DNA of 64,000 bases, taken from the NCBI RefSeq assembly GCF_038002765.1, contig NZ_JBBODE010000003.1:1-64000 (forward strand), written 5' to 3'. Made by a program: the position numbers and the translations under genes. The notes under the pieces are model-generated. The model saw only the letters and a program-made list of their open reading frames with translations, was not told where the DNA came from and made no database searches. Below, in pieces: positions 35,788 through 44,563 of this stretch. Position 1 is the first letter of the stretch. Every line of letters begins with the position of its first letter. This DNA is from Peribacillus sp. FSL H8-0477 (GTDB taxonomy: Bacteria; Bacillota; Bacilli; Bacillales; DSM-1321).

Positions 35788-36636
35788 ATGAAAAAAACAG
35801 GATTGGTTTTAGAAGGCGGCGGGATGCGCGGAGTCTTTACTGGAGGAGTCCTTCGATTCTTAATGGAAAAGGACATCTATCTTCCTTATGTCATCGGAGT
35901 ATCGGCTGGTGCCTGCAATGGATCTTCTTATGTTGCACGACAAATCGATCGCAATAAGATCGTAAATATTGACTATATCCGTCATCCTGAATATATGTCT
36001 GTGAAAAACTTATTACGTAAAGGTGAATTGCTTGGGATGGATTTTATCTTTAACAAGCTGCCCAATGAACTTGTCCCATTTGATTTCACTACCTTTAACC
36101 AAGCTTCAGACGAATTTATTGTCGGCACGACGGATTGTATGACAGGAGAACCTGTTTACTTTGATAAAACTACCTATCATCAGGATATACTAACGATTAT
36201 CAGGGCATCTAGCTCGTTGCCGCTTATGGCTCCAATTATCTCTTATCAAGGTCTAAGTTTATTAGATGGAGGGATTGCTGATCCTATTCCGCTCTTAAAA
36301 GCTGAAAAAGATGACTATAAAAAGAATGTAGTCATTTTAACGCGAAATAAAGGGTATATGAAAGGACCGCAATCCTTTAGCTGGTATCTAAAACGTAAAT
36401 ATGCTCCTTATCAAGGATTGCTTACAGCCATTGCCCGTCGTCATCAAGTATATAATGAGACCGTGTCATATATAGAAGAACAAGAAAGAAAGGGAAACGT
36501 ATTTGTCATTCGGCCGTCAGAGAAAATTGAGGTCGCTCGAATTGAACGAAATCCAAGTAAACTTAACCGATTATATGATCAAGGCTATAAGGAAGCCAGT
36601 CATCAATATCAAGCATTAATGGAATTTTTGACGTAA
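35788..36636 (+). CDS. Patatin-like phospholipase
   Basis: A 282-residue patatin-family serine lipase with oxyanion glycines GGGMRG (residues 11-16), nucleophile elbow GVSAGA (serine near 44) and the catalytic aspartate in LDGGIADPIP. This Ser-Asp dyad set is complete. It resembles the E. coli YjjU subgroup of uncharacterised bacterial patatins. No signal peptide, so it acts on intracellular lipids or membrane-associated substrates. ATG behind AAAGAGGCG. Confidence 0.9.
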   Translation: MKKTGLVLEGGGMRGVFTGGVLRFLMEKDIYLPYVIGVSAGACNGSSYVARQIDRNKIVNIDYIRHPEYMSVKNLLRKGELLGMDFIFNKLPNELVPFDFTTFNQASDEFIVGTTDCMTGEPVYFDKTTYHQDILTIIRASSSLPLMAPIISYQGLSLLDGGIADPIPLLKAEKDDYKKNVVILTRNKGYMKGPQSFSWYLKRKYAPYQGLLTAIARRHQVYNETVSYIEEQERKGNVFVIRPSEKIEVARIERNPSKLNRLYDQGYKEASHQYQALMEFLT

Positions 36637-36642
36637 TACAGA

Positions 36643-36687
36643 GAAAAGAGACCACAGTCTAGTAAGACAAGGGTTTCTTTTTTTTAT
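36643..36687 (+). terminator. Imperfect terminator after the patatin gene
   Basis: AAAGAGACC pairs imperfectly with GGGTTTCTTT around an AGTCT/AGACA arm; T8 follows. Confidence 0.6.
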
Positions 36688-36716
36688 ACAACTGGATATT
36701 TTTGATAAAAGATTAA

Positions 36717-36731
36717 AAAATTCCGAAAATT
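36717..36731 (+). promoter_or_regulatory. CodY box upstream of the branched-chain aminotransferase gene
   Basis: AAAATTCCGAAAATT matches the CodY consensus AATTTTCNGAAAATT at 13 of 15 positions, about 100 bases before the start codon. Branched-chain aminotransferases are established CodY targets in B. subtilis, so repression in amino-acid-rich conditions is likely. Confidence 0.65.
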
Positions 36732-36826
36732 TTGTGATTAGCACTTGAAACATCGTTGAAAGAAGGAGTAAAATAAACTATAGTTTTAAAAGCACTACTA
36801 AATTTATTCAACAAGGGGTTTTAGTA

Positions 36827-37918
36827 ATGAAGGAAATCGATATGGAGATCACGCTAAGTACAACTAAGAAAACAAAACCGCAAGCTGACAAACTAGAGTT
36901 TGGCAAGGTTTTTACAGACCATATGTTTATTATGGATTACATAACTGGCCAAGGATGGCATGATCCGAGAATCGTTCCGTATCAAAAGATTACGCTAGAT
37001 CCCTCAGCTATGATTTTTCATTATGGTCAGTCCGTTTTTGAAGGACTTAAAGCATATTTGACGAGTGACAAAGAGATTTTCCTTTTTCGTCCCGAGAAGA
37101 ACTTCCAGCGGTTAAATAAATCGAATGAACGTTTATGTATTCCGCCCATTGATGTAGATAAAGCCTTGGAAGCATTGAAAGAATTGATTCGTGTTGACCA
37201 GGATTGGATTCCTGATGCAGAAGGAACCTCTCTTTATATTCGTCCTTTTGTGATTGCAACTGAACCGTATTTAGGTGTAGCGCCTTCAGACCGTTATCAA
37301 TTCATCGTCATTATGTCACCAGTCGGCTCTTATTATAAAGAAGGTATTCATCCAATTCGAATTGCAGTTGAACAAGCATTTACTCGTGCTGTAAATGGAG
37401 GAACCGGTGAAGCTAAAACAGGCGGCAATTATGCGTCTAGTTTAAAAGCCCAAGAAGTTTCTGATAAAGATGGCTATGCACAAGTTTTATGGCTCGATGG
37501 AATTGAGAAGAAGTATATTGAAGAAGTAGGCAGTATGAACGTTTTCTTTAAAATTAATGGAGAAGTGGTAACACCGGCCCTTAATGGAAGCATCCTTCCG
37601 GGTGTTACAAGAGATTCCATTTTAGAATTACTTCATCATTGGAACATTCCTGTTTCTGAACGAAAAGTATCTATGGATGAAGTGTACCAAGCACAAAAAG
37701 CGGGCACTTTAGAAGAGGCCTTTGGTACGGGGACCGCTGCTGTAATCTCACCAATCGGCGAATTCCTCTGGCAGGGAGAAAAGTTATCTGTACAAAATGG
37801 GAAAACTGGCGAGCTGTCAAAAAAACTCTATGATACCTTAACAGATATCCAAAATGGAAGAAGTGATGATCCGTTTAACTGGATCACTAAGGTGGAGCAA
37901 AAAGTAATACAAAATTAA
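36827..37918 (+). CDS. ilvE: Branched-chain amino acid aminotransferase
   Basis: A 363-residue class IV PLP aminotransferase of the larger (BCAT II) type, interconverting leucine, isoleucine and valine with their 2-keto acids. Family motifs are YGQSVFEGLKAY (66-77), EAKTGGNYASS with the likely PLP lysine K197, and EEVGSMNVFF; GTGTAAVISPIG lies near the C-terminus. ATG 36827 is used; an in-frame ATG five codons on is possible. A CodY box is present upstream. Stands alone, so either biosynthesis or the last step of a salvage pathway is possible. Confidence 0.95.
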   Translation: MKEIDMEITLSTTKKTKPQADKLEFGKVFTDHMFIMDYITGQGWHDPRIVPYQKITLDPSAMIFHYGQSVFEGLKAYLTSDKEIFLFRPEKNFQRLNKSNERLCIPPIDVDKALEALKELIRVDQDWIPDAEGTSLYIRPFVIATEPYLGVAPSDRYQFIVIMSPVGSYYKEGIHPIRIAVEQAFTRAVNGGTGEAKTGGNYASSLKAQEVSDKDGYAQVLWLDGIEKKYIEEVGSMNVFFKINGEVVTPALNGSILPGVTRDSILELLHHWNIPVSERKVSMDEVYQAQKAGTLEEAFGTGTAAVISPIGEFLWQGEKLSVQNGKTGELSKKLYDTLTDIQNGRSDDPFNWITKVEQKVIQN

Positions 37919-37923
37919 AAGTG

Positions 37924-37964
37924 AAAAAAGAAGCCTGCACTTGCTTTGCAGGCTTCTTTTTTCG
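37924..37964. terminator. Bidirectional terminator between the aminotransferase and regulator genes
   Basis: GAAGCCTGC / GCAGGCTTC with flanking A and T runs that extend the stem. Confidence 0.93.
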
Positions 37965-37965
37965 T

Positions 37966-38643
37966 TTACACAATCATACCGCTGCGTATACCGACAGCAA
38001 CTGCTTCAGACCGGTGACGGACACCCAGTTTCCGAACGGCAGAACTCAAGTAATCGCGAACGGTATACTTACTAATAAAAAGCTGTTCTGCTATTCCATT
38101 AATGTCGTACCCGTTCGCAAGATATTGTAAGACCTCTGATTCTCGTTTGCTAAGTGTTCCTGATGTTACGACCAAGGGCGCTGCAGCTAACGTAGCATAC
38201 TGTGATAATTGACTGATAAGCTGATGAAGTAATTCTGTCGATCCATCAAATCCATCGAGCAAAAGAAACCCTGTTGAAACATTTAAAATAGTAATGGGAA
38301 TAACAATCACAGAAGTAAGATTATATTCGTTGATAATCTGTTCAGGAAAAGCGGCTTGTGTTTCGTGTGAGTTAATAAACAAAGGGGTGTTTTGGGTAAC
38401 AGCTCGATAAATAGGTGGAATACTATGAACATCTGTTTTTATGCGATTGAGGGTTGAAATTTGCTTTTTTTCAACGAGGTAGATCCCTTCAATGGATGAC
38501 GAAAATGGTGAATAACTAAAAATACATGCACGCTGGAATGGGAAGTAGACGCTGCATCCCCAGACAATTAATTCGGATTTCTTTTTCATATCCGATTGGA
38601 TTTGGATTTTTTTTAGAAAATCCTGAAGATGACCTTCCATCAT
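37966..38643 (-). CDS. LuxR-type regulator with N-terminal GAF-like domain
   Basis: A 225-residue regulator. The first 150 residues form a GAF-like sensor domain; the last 65 are a LuxR helix-turn-helix (LSKRESEVLQYLANGYDINGIAEQLFISKYTVRDYL). No receiver domain, so it probably binds a small molecule rather than being phosphorylated. ATG behind GGGAGGGA. Divergent from R2lox, and a 10-bp inverted repeat sits between them over the R2lox promoter. I infer that it controls R2lox, itself, or both. Confidence 0.83.
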   Translation of the reverse strand: MMEGHLQDFLKKIQIQSDMKKKSELIVWGCSVYFPFQRACIFSYSPFSSSIEGIYLVEKKQISTLNRIKTDVHSIPPIYRAVTQNTPLFINSHETQAAFPEQIINEYNLTSVIVIPITILNVSTGFLLLDGFDGSTELLHQLISQLSQYATLAAAPLVVTSGTLSKRESEVLQYLANGYDINGIAEQLFISKYTVRDYLSSAVRKLGVRHRSEAVAVGIRSGMIV

Positions 38644-38674
38644 TCGACAGTTTCCCTCCCTACATTTTCAGTAA

Positions 38675-38703
38675 TTGGTTACATGCTAATTCAATAGTAC
38701 AAT
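38675..38703 (+). promoter_or_regulatory. Probable sigma-A promoter of the R2lox gene
   Basis: TTGGTT (38675-38680), a 17-base spacer and TACAAT (38698-38703). Confidence 0.55.
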
Positions 38704-38725
38704 AAATTGTAAGCACTTACAATTT
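38704..38725 (+). promoter_or_regulatory. Palindromic operator at the R2lox transcription start
   Basis: AAATTGTAAG-CA-CTTACAATTT, a perfect 10-bp inverted repeat, directly follows the -10 hexamer and so covers the expected +1. It also fits the CcpA cre pattern at 14 of 15 positions, but lacks the central CG, so the divergent LuxR-type regulator or another repressor is at least as likely to bind. Confidence 0.65.
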
Positions 38726-38760
38726 TCTGGTAGGTAGGAATTCAAAGGGGGATTAGTAAT

Positions 38761-39669
38761 ATGGTACATGAAAAAATGCAAACCACAAGCGCATTAGGAT
38801 TACGTGAAGATTCAATGCCCTTCAGACTTTATCAAAAAGCCAAGAAATTTGGAATCTGGAATCCATGTGATATTGATTTCAGCAGAGATATCGAAGATTG
38901 GAAAAAAATGACGGAACCTCAAAGGGAAAATATTCTTCAACTTATTTCTCAGTTTCAAGCTGGGGAAGAAGCAGTCACACTTGATCTCCTGCCGCTCATT
39001 ATGGCAATTGCTAAAGAGGGACGGATTGAAGAAGAAATGTACCTCACAACCTTTTTGTTTGAAGAAGCTAAACACACTGAATTCTTTCGAATTTTCTTAA
39101 ATACGATTGGGGAAACAGGAGATTTAACCATTCATCATTCTGATAAATTTAAAGAAGTTTTTTACGATATGCTGCCAACCGCTATGGAAAAACTTCTGAC
39201 AGACACATCTCCAGAGGCAATCGCTGAAGCTTCTACTGTTTATAACATGTTTATCGAAGCCGTTTTAGCTGAAACAGCATATTTCGGTATTCATAACTCA
39301 CTTGAAAAGTCAGGGTTGATGCCTGGGCTGACTAAAGGAATGAGTCTAATCAAACGAGATGAGTCACGTCATATTGCCTACGGAACGTTCTTAATTCAGC
39401 GGATCATCTGTGAGCATCCGCATATTTACGACTTAGTTGCTCAAAAGATGGGCGAACTGACTCCTTATGCCATACAACTAAATAAAGAAGGAACGAAAAA
39501 TAGCGAAGAACACCCATTTGGAGCGGATCCTGATGCCAGTATGAATTTTACGATGCGTCAGCTTTCTCTGCGTATGGAGATTCTCTCGCGTGCAAGAGGC
39601 AAAAAGATCGAAGAAGTTTACAAATCAGAAATCTCCGATTATGGTGTACAGGAAGAAGTAGAAGTATAA
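38761..39669 (+). CDS. R2-like ligand-binding oxidase (R2lox)
   Basis: A 302-residue ferritin-like protein, the same length as the structurally characterised Geobacillus kaustophilus R2lox. All six metal ligands are in place: E69, E102, H105, E166, E201 and H204. V72 and Y161 stand where the family forms its Val-Tyr ether cross-link around a Mn/Fe centre with a bound fatty acid. The radical-bearing setup of true ribonucleotide reductase R2 is replaced, and no NrdA/NrdE gene is near, so it is an oxidase of unknown physiological substrate. ATG behind AAAGGGGGATT. Own promoter, operator and terminator. Confidence 0.93.
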   Translation: MVHEKMQTTSALGLREDSMPFRLYQKAKKFGIWNPCDIDFSRDIEDWKKMTEPQRENILQLISQFQAGEEAVTLDLLPLIMAIAKEGRIEEEMYLTTFLFEEAKHTEFFRIFLNTIGETGDLTIHHSDKFKEVFYDMLPTAMEKLLTDTSPEAIAEASTVYNMFIEAVLAETAYFGIHNSLEKSGLMPGLTKGMSLIKRDESRHIAYGTFLIQRIICEHPHIYDLVAQKMGELTPYAIQLNKEGTKNSEEHPFGADPDASMNFTMRQLSLRMEILSRARGKKIEEVYKSEISDYGVQEEVEV

Positions 39670-39697
39670 TCATATTACTCAACTCATATCATAAGAT

Positions 39698-39728
39698 AAA
39701 GGACTCGCATCCATGAGTCCTTTTTTTT
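39698..39728 (+). terminator. Terminator after R2lox
   Basis: AAAGGACTC / GAGTCCTTT stem with an 8-base loop and a long T run. Confidence 0.92.
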
Positions 39729-39792
39729 GGCTGTTTCAAACATCGGAAGTACGGGTATCTAAAATTATCTGATACCAAAAGGAGAAGATTGC

Positions 39793-40524
39793 ATGCTTAC
39801 AATGAAAAATACACTTTTACGAAAAGAAGATATGACTAATCCAGAAATCGTTCCCGAATGGGTAATAAAAGAGTACCAAACTTTTCATGATACAGTGACT
39901 GATAAAACTTTTCCATGCTACTTCGGCATGAAAGCGGAAAATAAGGGAGAGCTTCGTTACGCCTATATTACCCGTGATGATTACTCTAACCTCCCTAGCG
40001 CAGTCGAAAACTTTCTTAAGCTCTTTAATGAACCACCCTACATACGGCATGGTCTTTTCGTATTTGTTGAACCAGAACCGGTAGAAGGGGATCTTGAACA
40101 TTATCGAAAAAACTTTTGGGACATTCTTCAATATTTACACGAACATGATCCGAAAGAATGGCCTGAAGAAAAACCAAAAGACCCGGAGCACTTTTTATGG
40201 GACTTCCACTTTGATGGCGAGCCAATCTTTATCTTTGGTAACGCACCGGCCTATAAACAAAGAAAAACACGTGACCTTGGGAACAGCCTTGTTCTCGGCT
40301 TTCAACCTCGAAAAATATTTGAGGGTCTAGAAGGAACGGAAAAAGGCGGAATCATGTCTCGGGAAAAAGTAAGAGAACGAGTAGAGAAGTGGGACCATTT
40401 ACCGACTCACCCTGATATTTCTCATTATGGTGATCCTGAACATAACGAATGGAAGCAATTCTTTATTGGAGATGACAGTGAGCCAATCCAAGGGAAGTGT
40501 CCCTTCCACCATAAAGACAGTTAA
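39793..40524 (+). CDS. YqcI/YcgG family protein, possible haem-dependent oxygenase
   Basis: A 243-residue protein with the family hallmarks PCYFGMKAENKGELRYAY, FWDILQYLHEHDP, WPEEKPKDPEH and a C-terminal KCPFHH. One family member, GntA of guanitoxin biosynthesis, is a haem-dependent N-hydroxylase, so an oxygenase role is possible but unproven here. ATG behind AAAGGAGAAG. It follows the R2lox terminator by 65 bases and may have its own promoter, yet two oxygen-using protein families side by side is notable. Confidence 0.85.
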   Translation: MLTMKNTLLRKEDMTNPEIVPEWVIKEYQTFHDTVTDKTFPCYFGMKAENKGELRYAYITRDDYSNLPSAVENFLKLFNEPPYIRHGLFVFVEPEPVEGDLEHYRKNFWDILQYLHEHDPKEWPEEKPKDPEHFLWDFHFDGEPIFIFGNAPAYKQRKTRDLGNSLVLGFQPRKIFEGLEGTEKGGIMSREKVRERVEKWDHLPTHPDISHYGDPEHNEWKQFFIGDDSEPIQGKCPFHHKDS

Positions 40525-40574
40525 GAAAAGAAAAAGCAGCACTGCTCAAGATGCAGTTGCTGCTTTTTCTTTTC
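40525..40574. terminator. Bidirectional terminator overlapping the end of the half-MFS gene
   Basis: AAGAAAAAGCAGC pairs with GCTGCTTTTTCTT around ACTGCTCAAGATGCAGT, itself partly self-complementary. It contains the stop codon of the minus-strand gene at 40546. Confidence 0.88.
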
Positions 40575-41094
40575 TTAGGATATAGAAACCGCTCCATAAA
40601 TAGACAAGTGAAGCAAGATAAAAGATCGTTCCAATCGTCAGAAAATCGACAAGATACCCTGTAGCAATTACCGCTGCGGCTGCTCCAACCGAAGTCCAGA
40701 CATGATATCGTCCAATCTCTCTCCCGGCCTTTTCTTTATCAACATGACGTGCTAGGACCGTTTTTTCGGAATTCTTCTGAACCGCGCCGAGAACGCCCAT
40801 CATTATTTGTAAAAGATAGACTTGCCAAACCTCTTCAACTAGGGGAAAGAACAATAACACGAGTGCCATTGCCCAAGAATAAACAAGCAGAAGTACTTTA
40901 TCGCCCACCTGGTCAGCCAGTCTACCGATGAATGGATAAGTTAAAGCGGAAGTTAAGGCAAATAACCCATAAGCCCAGCCAAATTGCGCATAATTGTTTC
41001 CGGCATTTTTTAATACCAAAATATAAAAAGGGAAGATCATACTGCTGGCCATGCTAATCGTTCCCTGATATAAGACAAAACGACGATAATTCAT
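40546..41094 (-). CDS. Half-size MFS transporter
   Basis: A 182-residue protein with five to six helices and the MFS motif A (GRLADQVGDK, about 58-67), corresponding to one half of a normal 12-helix carrier. It ends in a basic tail directly at a terminator, so it is either a natural half-transporter that dimerises or a long-stable truncation; no second half lies nearby in any frame. Its ATG overlaps the stop codon of the FAD oxidase gene, so the two are translationally coupled. Substrate unknown. Confidence 0.75.
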   Translation of the reverse strand: MNYRRFVLYQGTISMASSMIFPFYILVLKNAGNNYAQFGWAYGLFALTSALTYPFIGRLADQVGDKVLLLVYSWAMALVLLFFPLVEEVWQVYLLQIMMGVLGAVQKNSEKTVLARHVDKEKAGREIGRYHVWTSVGAAAAVIATGYLVDFLTIGTIFYLASLVYLWSGFYILRKEKAATAS

Positions 41095-42518
41095 TCTTGA
41101 TACTCCTTATAAAACAGATTCATAAAACGTTCCTCCGGGTCATACTTATGCTTTAATGTAAAAAATTCTTCCGTTCTTGGATAAGCTTCTCTTAATTGTG
41201 AGGAAGAAGGATAGCTGTAATAAGGGAGATAATAACTGCCTTGATGAGCGAGTGTTAGATCAATCATCTTTTGAATCACCGCTTCTGTTTCATTAACAGC
41301 TTTTTTTGAGGTTCCCTGATTAATCAGCATAACTAGTGCAAACATATCTTCTTTCGCATAGGACATCACGGCTTCTTCGTTTTTTTCTACATAGCGGACG
41401 GTGATATTAAGCAGATTAAAATCTTTCTCCTTTTCAAGCATGTTTCGCAGGTCATCAATATAATTTGCAAACTCATCCACTGGAACAAAGTATTCTTGCA
41501 GGGTTTCCGTTTTATCAGGATGGTCGTAATCCATAAATGTTGAATCAGAGCGCATACTATTATTTCTCGAAATAAACTTTCCATCTGTTTTCAACGTATA
41601 CGTACGCTGGACATTCCAAAAGATATTCTTGCCAGCATCACTTAATCGAGCAAGTCCAAGAAAGAACTTTGGTAACGCAATGATTGAATCTCTTTTTAAG
41701 GAATCGTATTCCTTTAATACTGTTTGATCAGGTGCAAGCAGATAATTGGTTAGATACATGTCAGTCAAAAAACTCTCGGGGGCGACAGATAGTCTGGCTA
41801 AATGCATTTTCACTTGATTGTTTGCGAGCACTTCTTTGGTAAAATACGAATCATATTCCCGGTAATGTATCTTTTTCGTTTCGTATTGATAAAGTTCATC
41901 GTCCGTCAACTCAAGCGTCACGTCGAGAATTATCCCAAACAGTCCATACCCGCCAATCACAGACGTAAATAATTCTTGATTTTCCTGTCTGCTAACCTGA
42001 AGAATATTTCCTTCTGCCGTCAAGAGTCGAAATGACTGAACGGTTTCTATTAGGGCATGATGACGAATATCCCGGCCATGAACATTCACACTAAGTGAGC
42101 CGCCAACAGTAAAAATATTTTGTGATTGTGTAACTTTAAGAGCGAGATGATAAGGATTAATATACGTTTGAATATCATCCCAAGTGGCTCCACTTTGCAC
42201 AGTAATGGTTTTTTGATCGGGATTAAAAGACAGGATTTTATTATAGGGCTTCATATCAATCATTACGGCGTCAGGATACAGCGTTTGACCACCTTGACTG
42301 TGCTGCATCCCTGCGATAGACAGTTTATCGTCATTTTTTCCTGCTTTTTTAACGAGCTGCTGCAATTCCTGATCCGTCGTTCCTGAAGTAATCGATTTTA
42401 ATGCTACGGGAAGCAGACGACCCTTATCCTCTACGATTGGTGATGAAAGCTTGCTTTGATAGGCAGTGACCGATAAAGCAAAGATTACTAAATAGCTAAT
42501 CAGTACGATTTTTTTCAA
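41091..42518 (-). CDS. FAD-binding oxidase, membrane-anchored or exported
   Basis: A 475-residue flavoprotein of the FAD_binding_4 (vanillyl-alcohol oxidase) superfamily. An N-terminal hydrophobic segment (about 1-20, MKKIVLISYLVIFALSVTAY) acts as signal anchor, and the FAD domain covers about 50-225 with GMQHSQGGQT, VQSGATWDDI, TVGGSLSVNVHGRD and GGYGLFGIIL. It resembles DprE1/alditol-oxidase-type enzymes more than berberine-bridge enzymes. The histidine in VHGRD is a possible FAD-linking residue. Start behind AAGGAGATTC. Operon with the half-MFS gene. Substrate unknown. Confidence 0.82.
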   Translation of the reverse strand: MKKIVLISYLVIFALSVTAYQSKLSSPIVEDKGRLLPVALKSITSGTTDQELQQLVKKAGKNDDKLSIAGMQHSQGGQTLYPDAVMIDMKPYNKILSFNPDQKTITVQSGATWDDIQTYINPYHLALKVTQSQNIFTVGGSLSVNVHGRDIRHHALIETVQSFRLLTAEGNILQVSRQENQELFTSVIGGYGLFGIILDVTLELTDDELYQYETKKIHYREYDSYFTKEVLANNQVKMHLARLSVAPESFLTDMYLTNYLLAPDQTVLKEYDSLKRDSIIALPKFFLGLARLSDAGKNIFWNVQRTYTLKTDGKFISRNNSMRSDSTFMDYDHPDKTETLQEYFVPVDEFANYIDDLRNMLEKEKDFNLLNITVRYVEKNEEAVMSYAKEDMFALVMLINQGTSKKAVNETEAVIQKMIDLTLAHQGSYYLPYYSYPSSSQLREAYPRTEEFFTLKHKYDPEERFMNLFYKEYQE

Positions 42519-42683
42519 ATGAGAATCTCCTTATATCTAATATAGTGTAATTTTACACCATTTTCTTGATTAATCAATCCTTTTTTTACCTATTAAGGAA
42601 GTGAGGACAGAATGAAAATTAGGCAGGGCTAACTTTCGTGCTTTATAATAAAAGTAGATTAATGAATGGAGGAGTACACTAAA

Positions 42684-44486
42684 ATGACTACATATAAAAC
42701 AAGAGAAGAAGTAAATACAGCTGAGAAATGGCGTTTAGAAGATATCTATCCAGACCAAATCCGTTGGGAAGAAGATTTCAACCAAATTAGTACGTTAACA
42801 AAGAAACTTAGTAAATATGAAGACAATATTCCGTCTGCTCAAGCTTTATTTGATTATTTATCATTAAGCGAGGAGTTAGGCTATACCTATAAAAAAGTGT
42901 ATGTCTATGCCATGCTTTCTGTTGATTTGGATACACGTTCCTCCTCGAGCCAAGCTTTGTTAGAGCGGGCAGGGCAATTGGGTCGTAAAATCAGCCAGGC
43001 TTCCTCGTTTTTCATGCCGTTTTTATTAAGTCTTGAGGAATCAACACTAAAAAGCTATATTGCGGAAGTAGAAGGTCTAAAATATTTTGAAGATGATTTA
43101 CTGGATTCTTACCGGTTTAAATCCCATGTCCTAAACAAAGATCAAGAAGCGATTCTCTCTCAAATCAGCGAAGCATTTGGGGCTCCACAGAAAACATTTG
43201 GCATGATTAATAATGCGGATATTAAATTTGGGAAAGTAACCAATGATGATGGTGAAAAAATCGAACTTACCCGTGGTATGTATACAAAATTAATTGAAGA
43301 TCCAGATCGGGCTAAACGAAAGGAAGCCTATCATGCTTACTACAAGCCCTATGTCCAGCTTAAAAATACGATTGCATCAACTTTATCTGCATCGGTACGA
43401 AATAATGTTGCGTTGTCTAAAACGAGAAATTATCCTTCTGCCCTAGAAAAATCATTATTTTCTGACCAAGTTCCAAAAGAAGTCTATGATAACCTTATTG
43501 CAGCAACGAAAGAGAATATTGCTCCCATGCATGCGTACATTAAGCTTCGGAAGCAACTCTTAGGCGTAGCTGAATTGCATCAATATGATATGAATGTTCC
43601 ACTTGTTCAAGATGCTAAAGAAGAGATTTCCTATGATCAAGCGTATGAAATCATGCTTGAAGCGTTAAAACCACTCGGTGAAGAATATGTAGCAACTCTT
43701 GCTGAATTTAGAGAAAAACGCTATCTAGATGTACGTGAAACACCAGGTAAGCGTTCAGGCGCTTATAACCTTGGCCTTTATGGCGTTCATCCGTTTATTC
43801 TTTTAAATCACCACGATGACCTGGATAGTCTATTTACGTTGGCACATGAGTGCGGACATGGCATGCATTCTTATTTCAGTTCAAACTACCAGCCGCAAAT
43901 CAGTGCGGGCTACTCTATTTTTGTTGCGGAAGTTGCTTCAACCGTTAATGAAATTTTATTAATTCGTTATTTGCTTAACACGACAACGGACGCCCAAAAG
44001 AAGAAACACTTAATTAATCATTTCATTGACAGTTTTAAAGGAACGTTCTTTACACAAGTCATGTTTGCCGAGTTCGAGAAAATTGTCCATGAAAAGGCGG
44101 AGAATGATGAACCGTTAACAGTGGAAGTATTTAATGATATCTACGCAGGAATCTTTAAACAATACAATGGGGATGAGATGATATTTGATGAAGAGGTCAA
44201 ATACGGCTGGTCACGGATTCCGCATTTCTATCGGCATTTTTACGTTTACAAGTATGCAACAGGCTATGCCTCTGCTATAACCATTGCTGACAAAATTCTC
44301 TCTGGAGATCAAGCAGCATTAACGTCGTACCTGAACTTTTTAAAGAGTGGAAGCTCTGAGTACCCGCTTGACTTACTCAAAAAAGCAGGTGTTGATTTAA
44401 CGAAGCCGGAAACCATTAAACATGCAATGGGTATTTTCAACGAACTCGTCAATGAATTTTCCGAACTCATGGAAGAGAAGCAGTAA
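42684..44486 (+). CDS. pepF: Oligoendopeptidase F (M3 family)
   Basis: A 600-residue zinc metallopeptidase that cleaves short peptides in the cytoplasm. The zinc site is HECGH at H388-H392, with the third ligand glutamate expected in the following ISAGYSIFVAEVASTVNE helix. Length is typical of PepF. I start at ATG 42684, ten bases after GGAGGAG; the ATG at 42666 would contain that site. Single gene followed by a terminator. Confidence 0.95.
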   Translation: MTTYKTREEVNTAEKWRLEDIYPDQIRWEEDFNQISTLTKKLSKYEDNIPSAQALFDYLSLSEELGYTYKKVYVYAMLSVDLDTRSSSSQALLERAGQLGRKISQASSFFMPFLLSLEESTLKSYIAEVEGLKYFEDDLLDSYRFKSHVLNKDQEAILSQISEAFGAPQKTFGMINNADIKFGKVTNDDGEKIELTRGMYTKLIEDPDRAKRKEAYHAYYKPYVQLKNTIASTLSASVRNNVALSKTRNYPSALEKSLFSDQVPKEVYDNLIAATKENIAPMHAYIKLRKQLLGVAELHQYDMNVPLVQDAKEEISYDQAYEIMLEALKPLGEEYVATLAEFREKRYLDVRETPGKRSGAYNLGLYGVHPFILLNHHDDLDSLFTLAHECGHGMHSYFSSNYQPQISAGYSIFVAEVASTVNEILLIRYLLNTTTDAQKKKHLINHFIDSFKGTFFTQVMFAEFEKIVHEKAENDEPLTVEVFNDIYAGIFKQYNGDEMIFDEEVKYGWSRIPHFYRHFYVYKYATGYASAITIADKILSGDQAALTSYLNFLKSGSSEYPLDLLKKAGVDLTKPETIKHAMGIFNELVNEFSELMEEKQ

Positions 44487-44510
44487 AAATAATGGTATAG
44501 TGTAGTAACC

Positions 44511-44546
44511 AAAAGGCTCAATCCACAGTGATTGAGCCTTGATTTT
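44511..44546 (+). terminator. Terminator after pepF
   Basis: AAGGCTCAATC / GATTGAGCCTT stem with a 6-base loop, followed by GATTTTG. Confidence 0.8.
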
Positions 44547-44563
44547 GTAAAGGAAGAGAAAAA

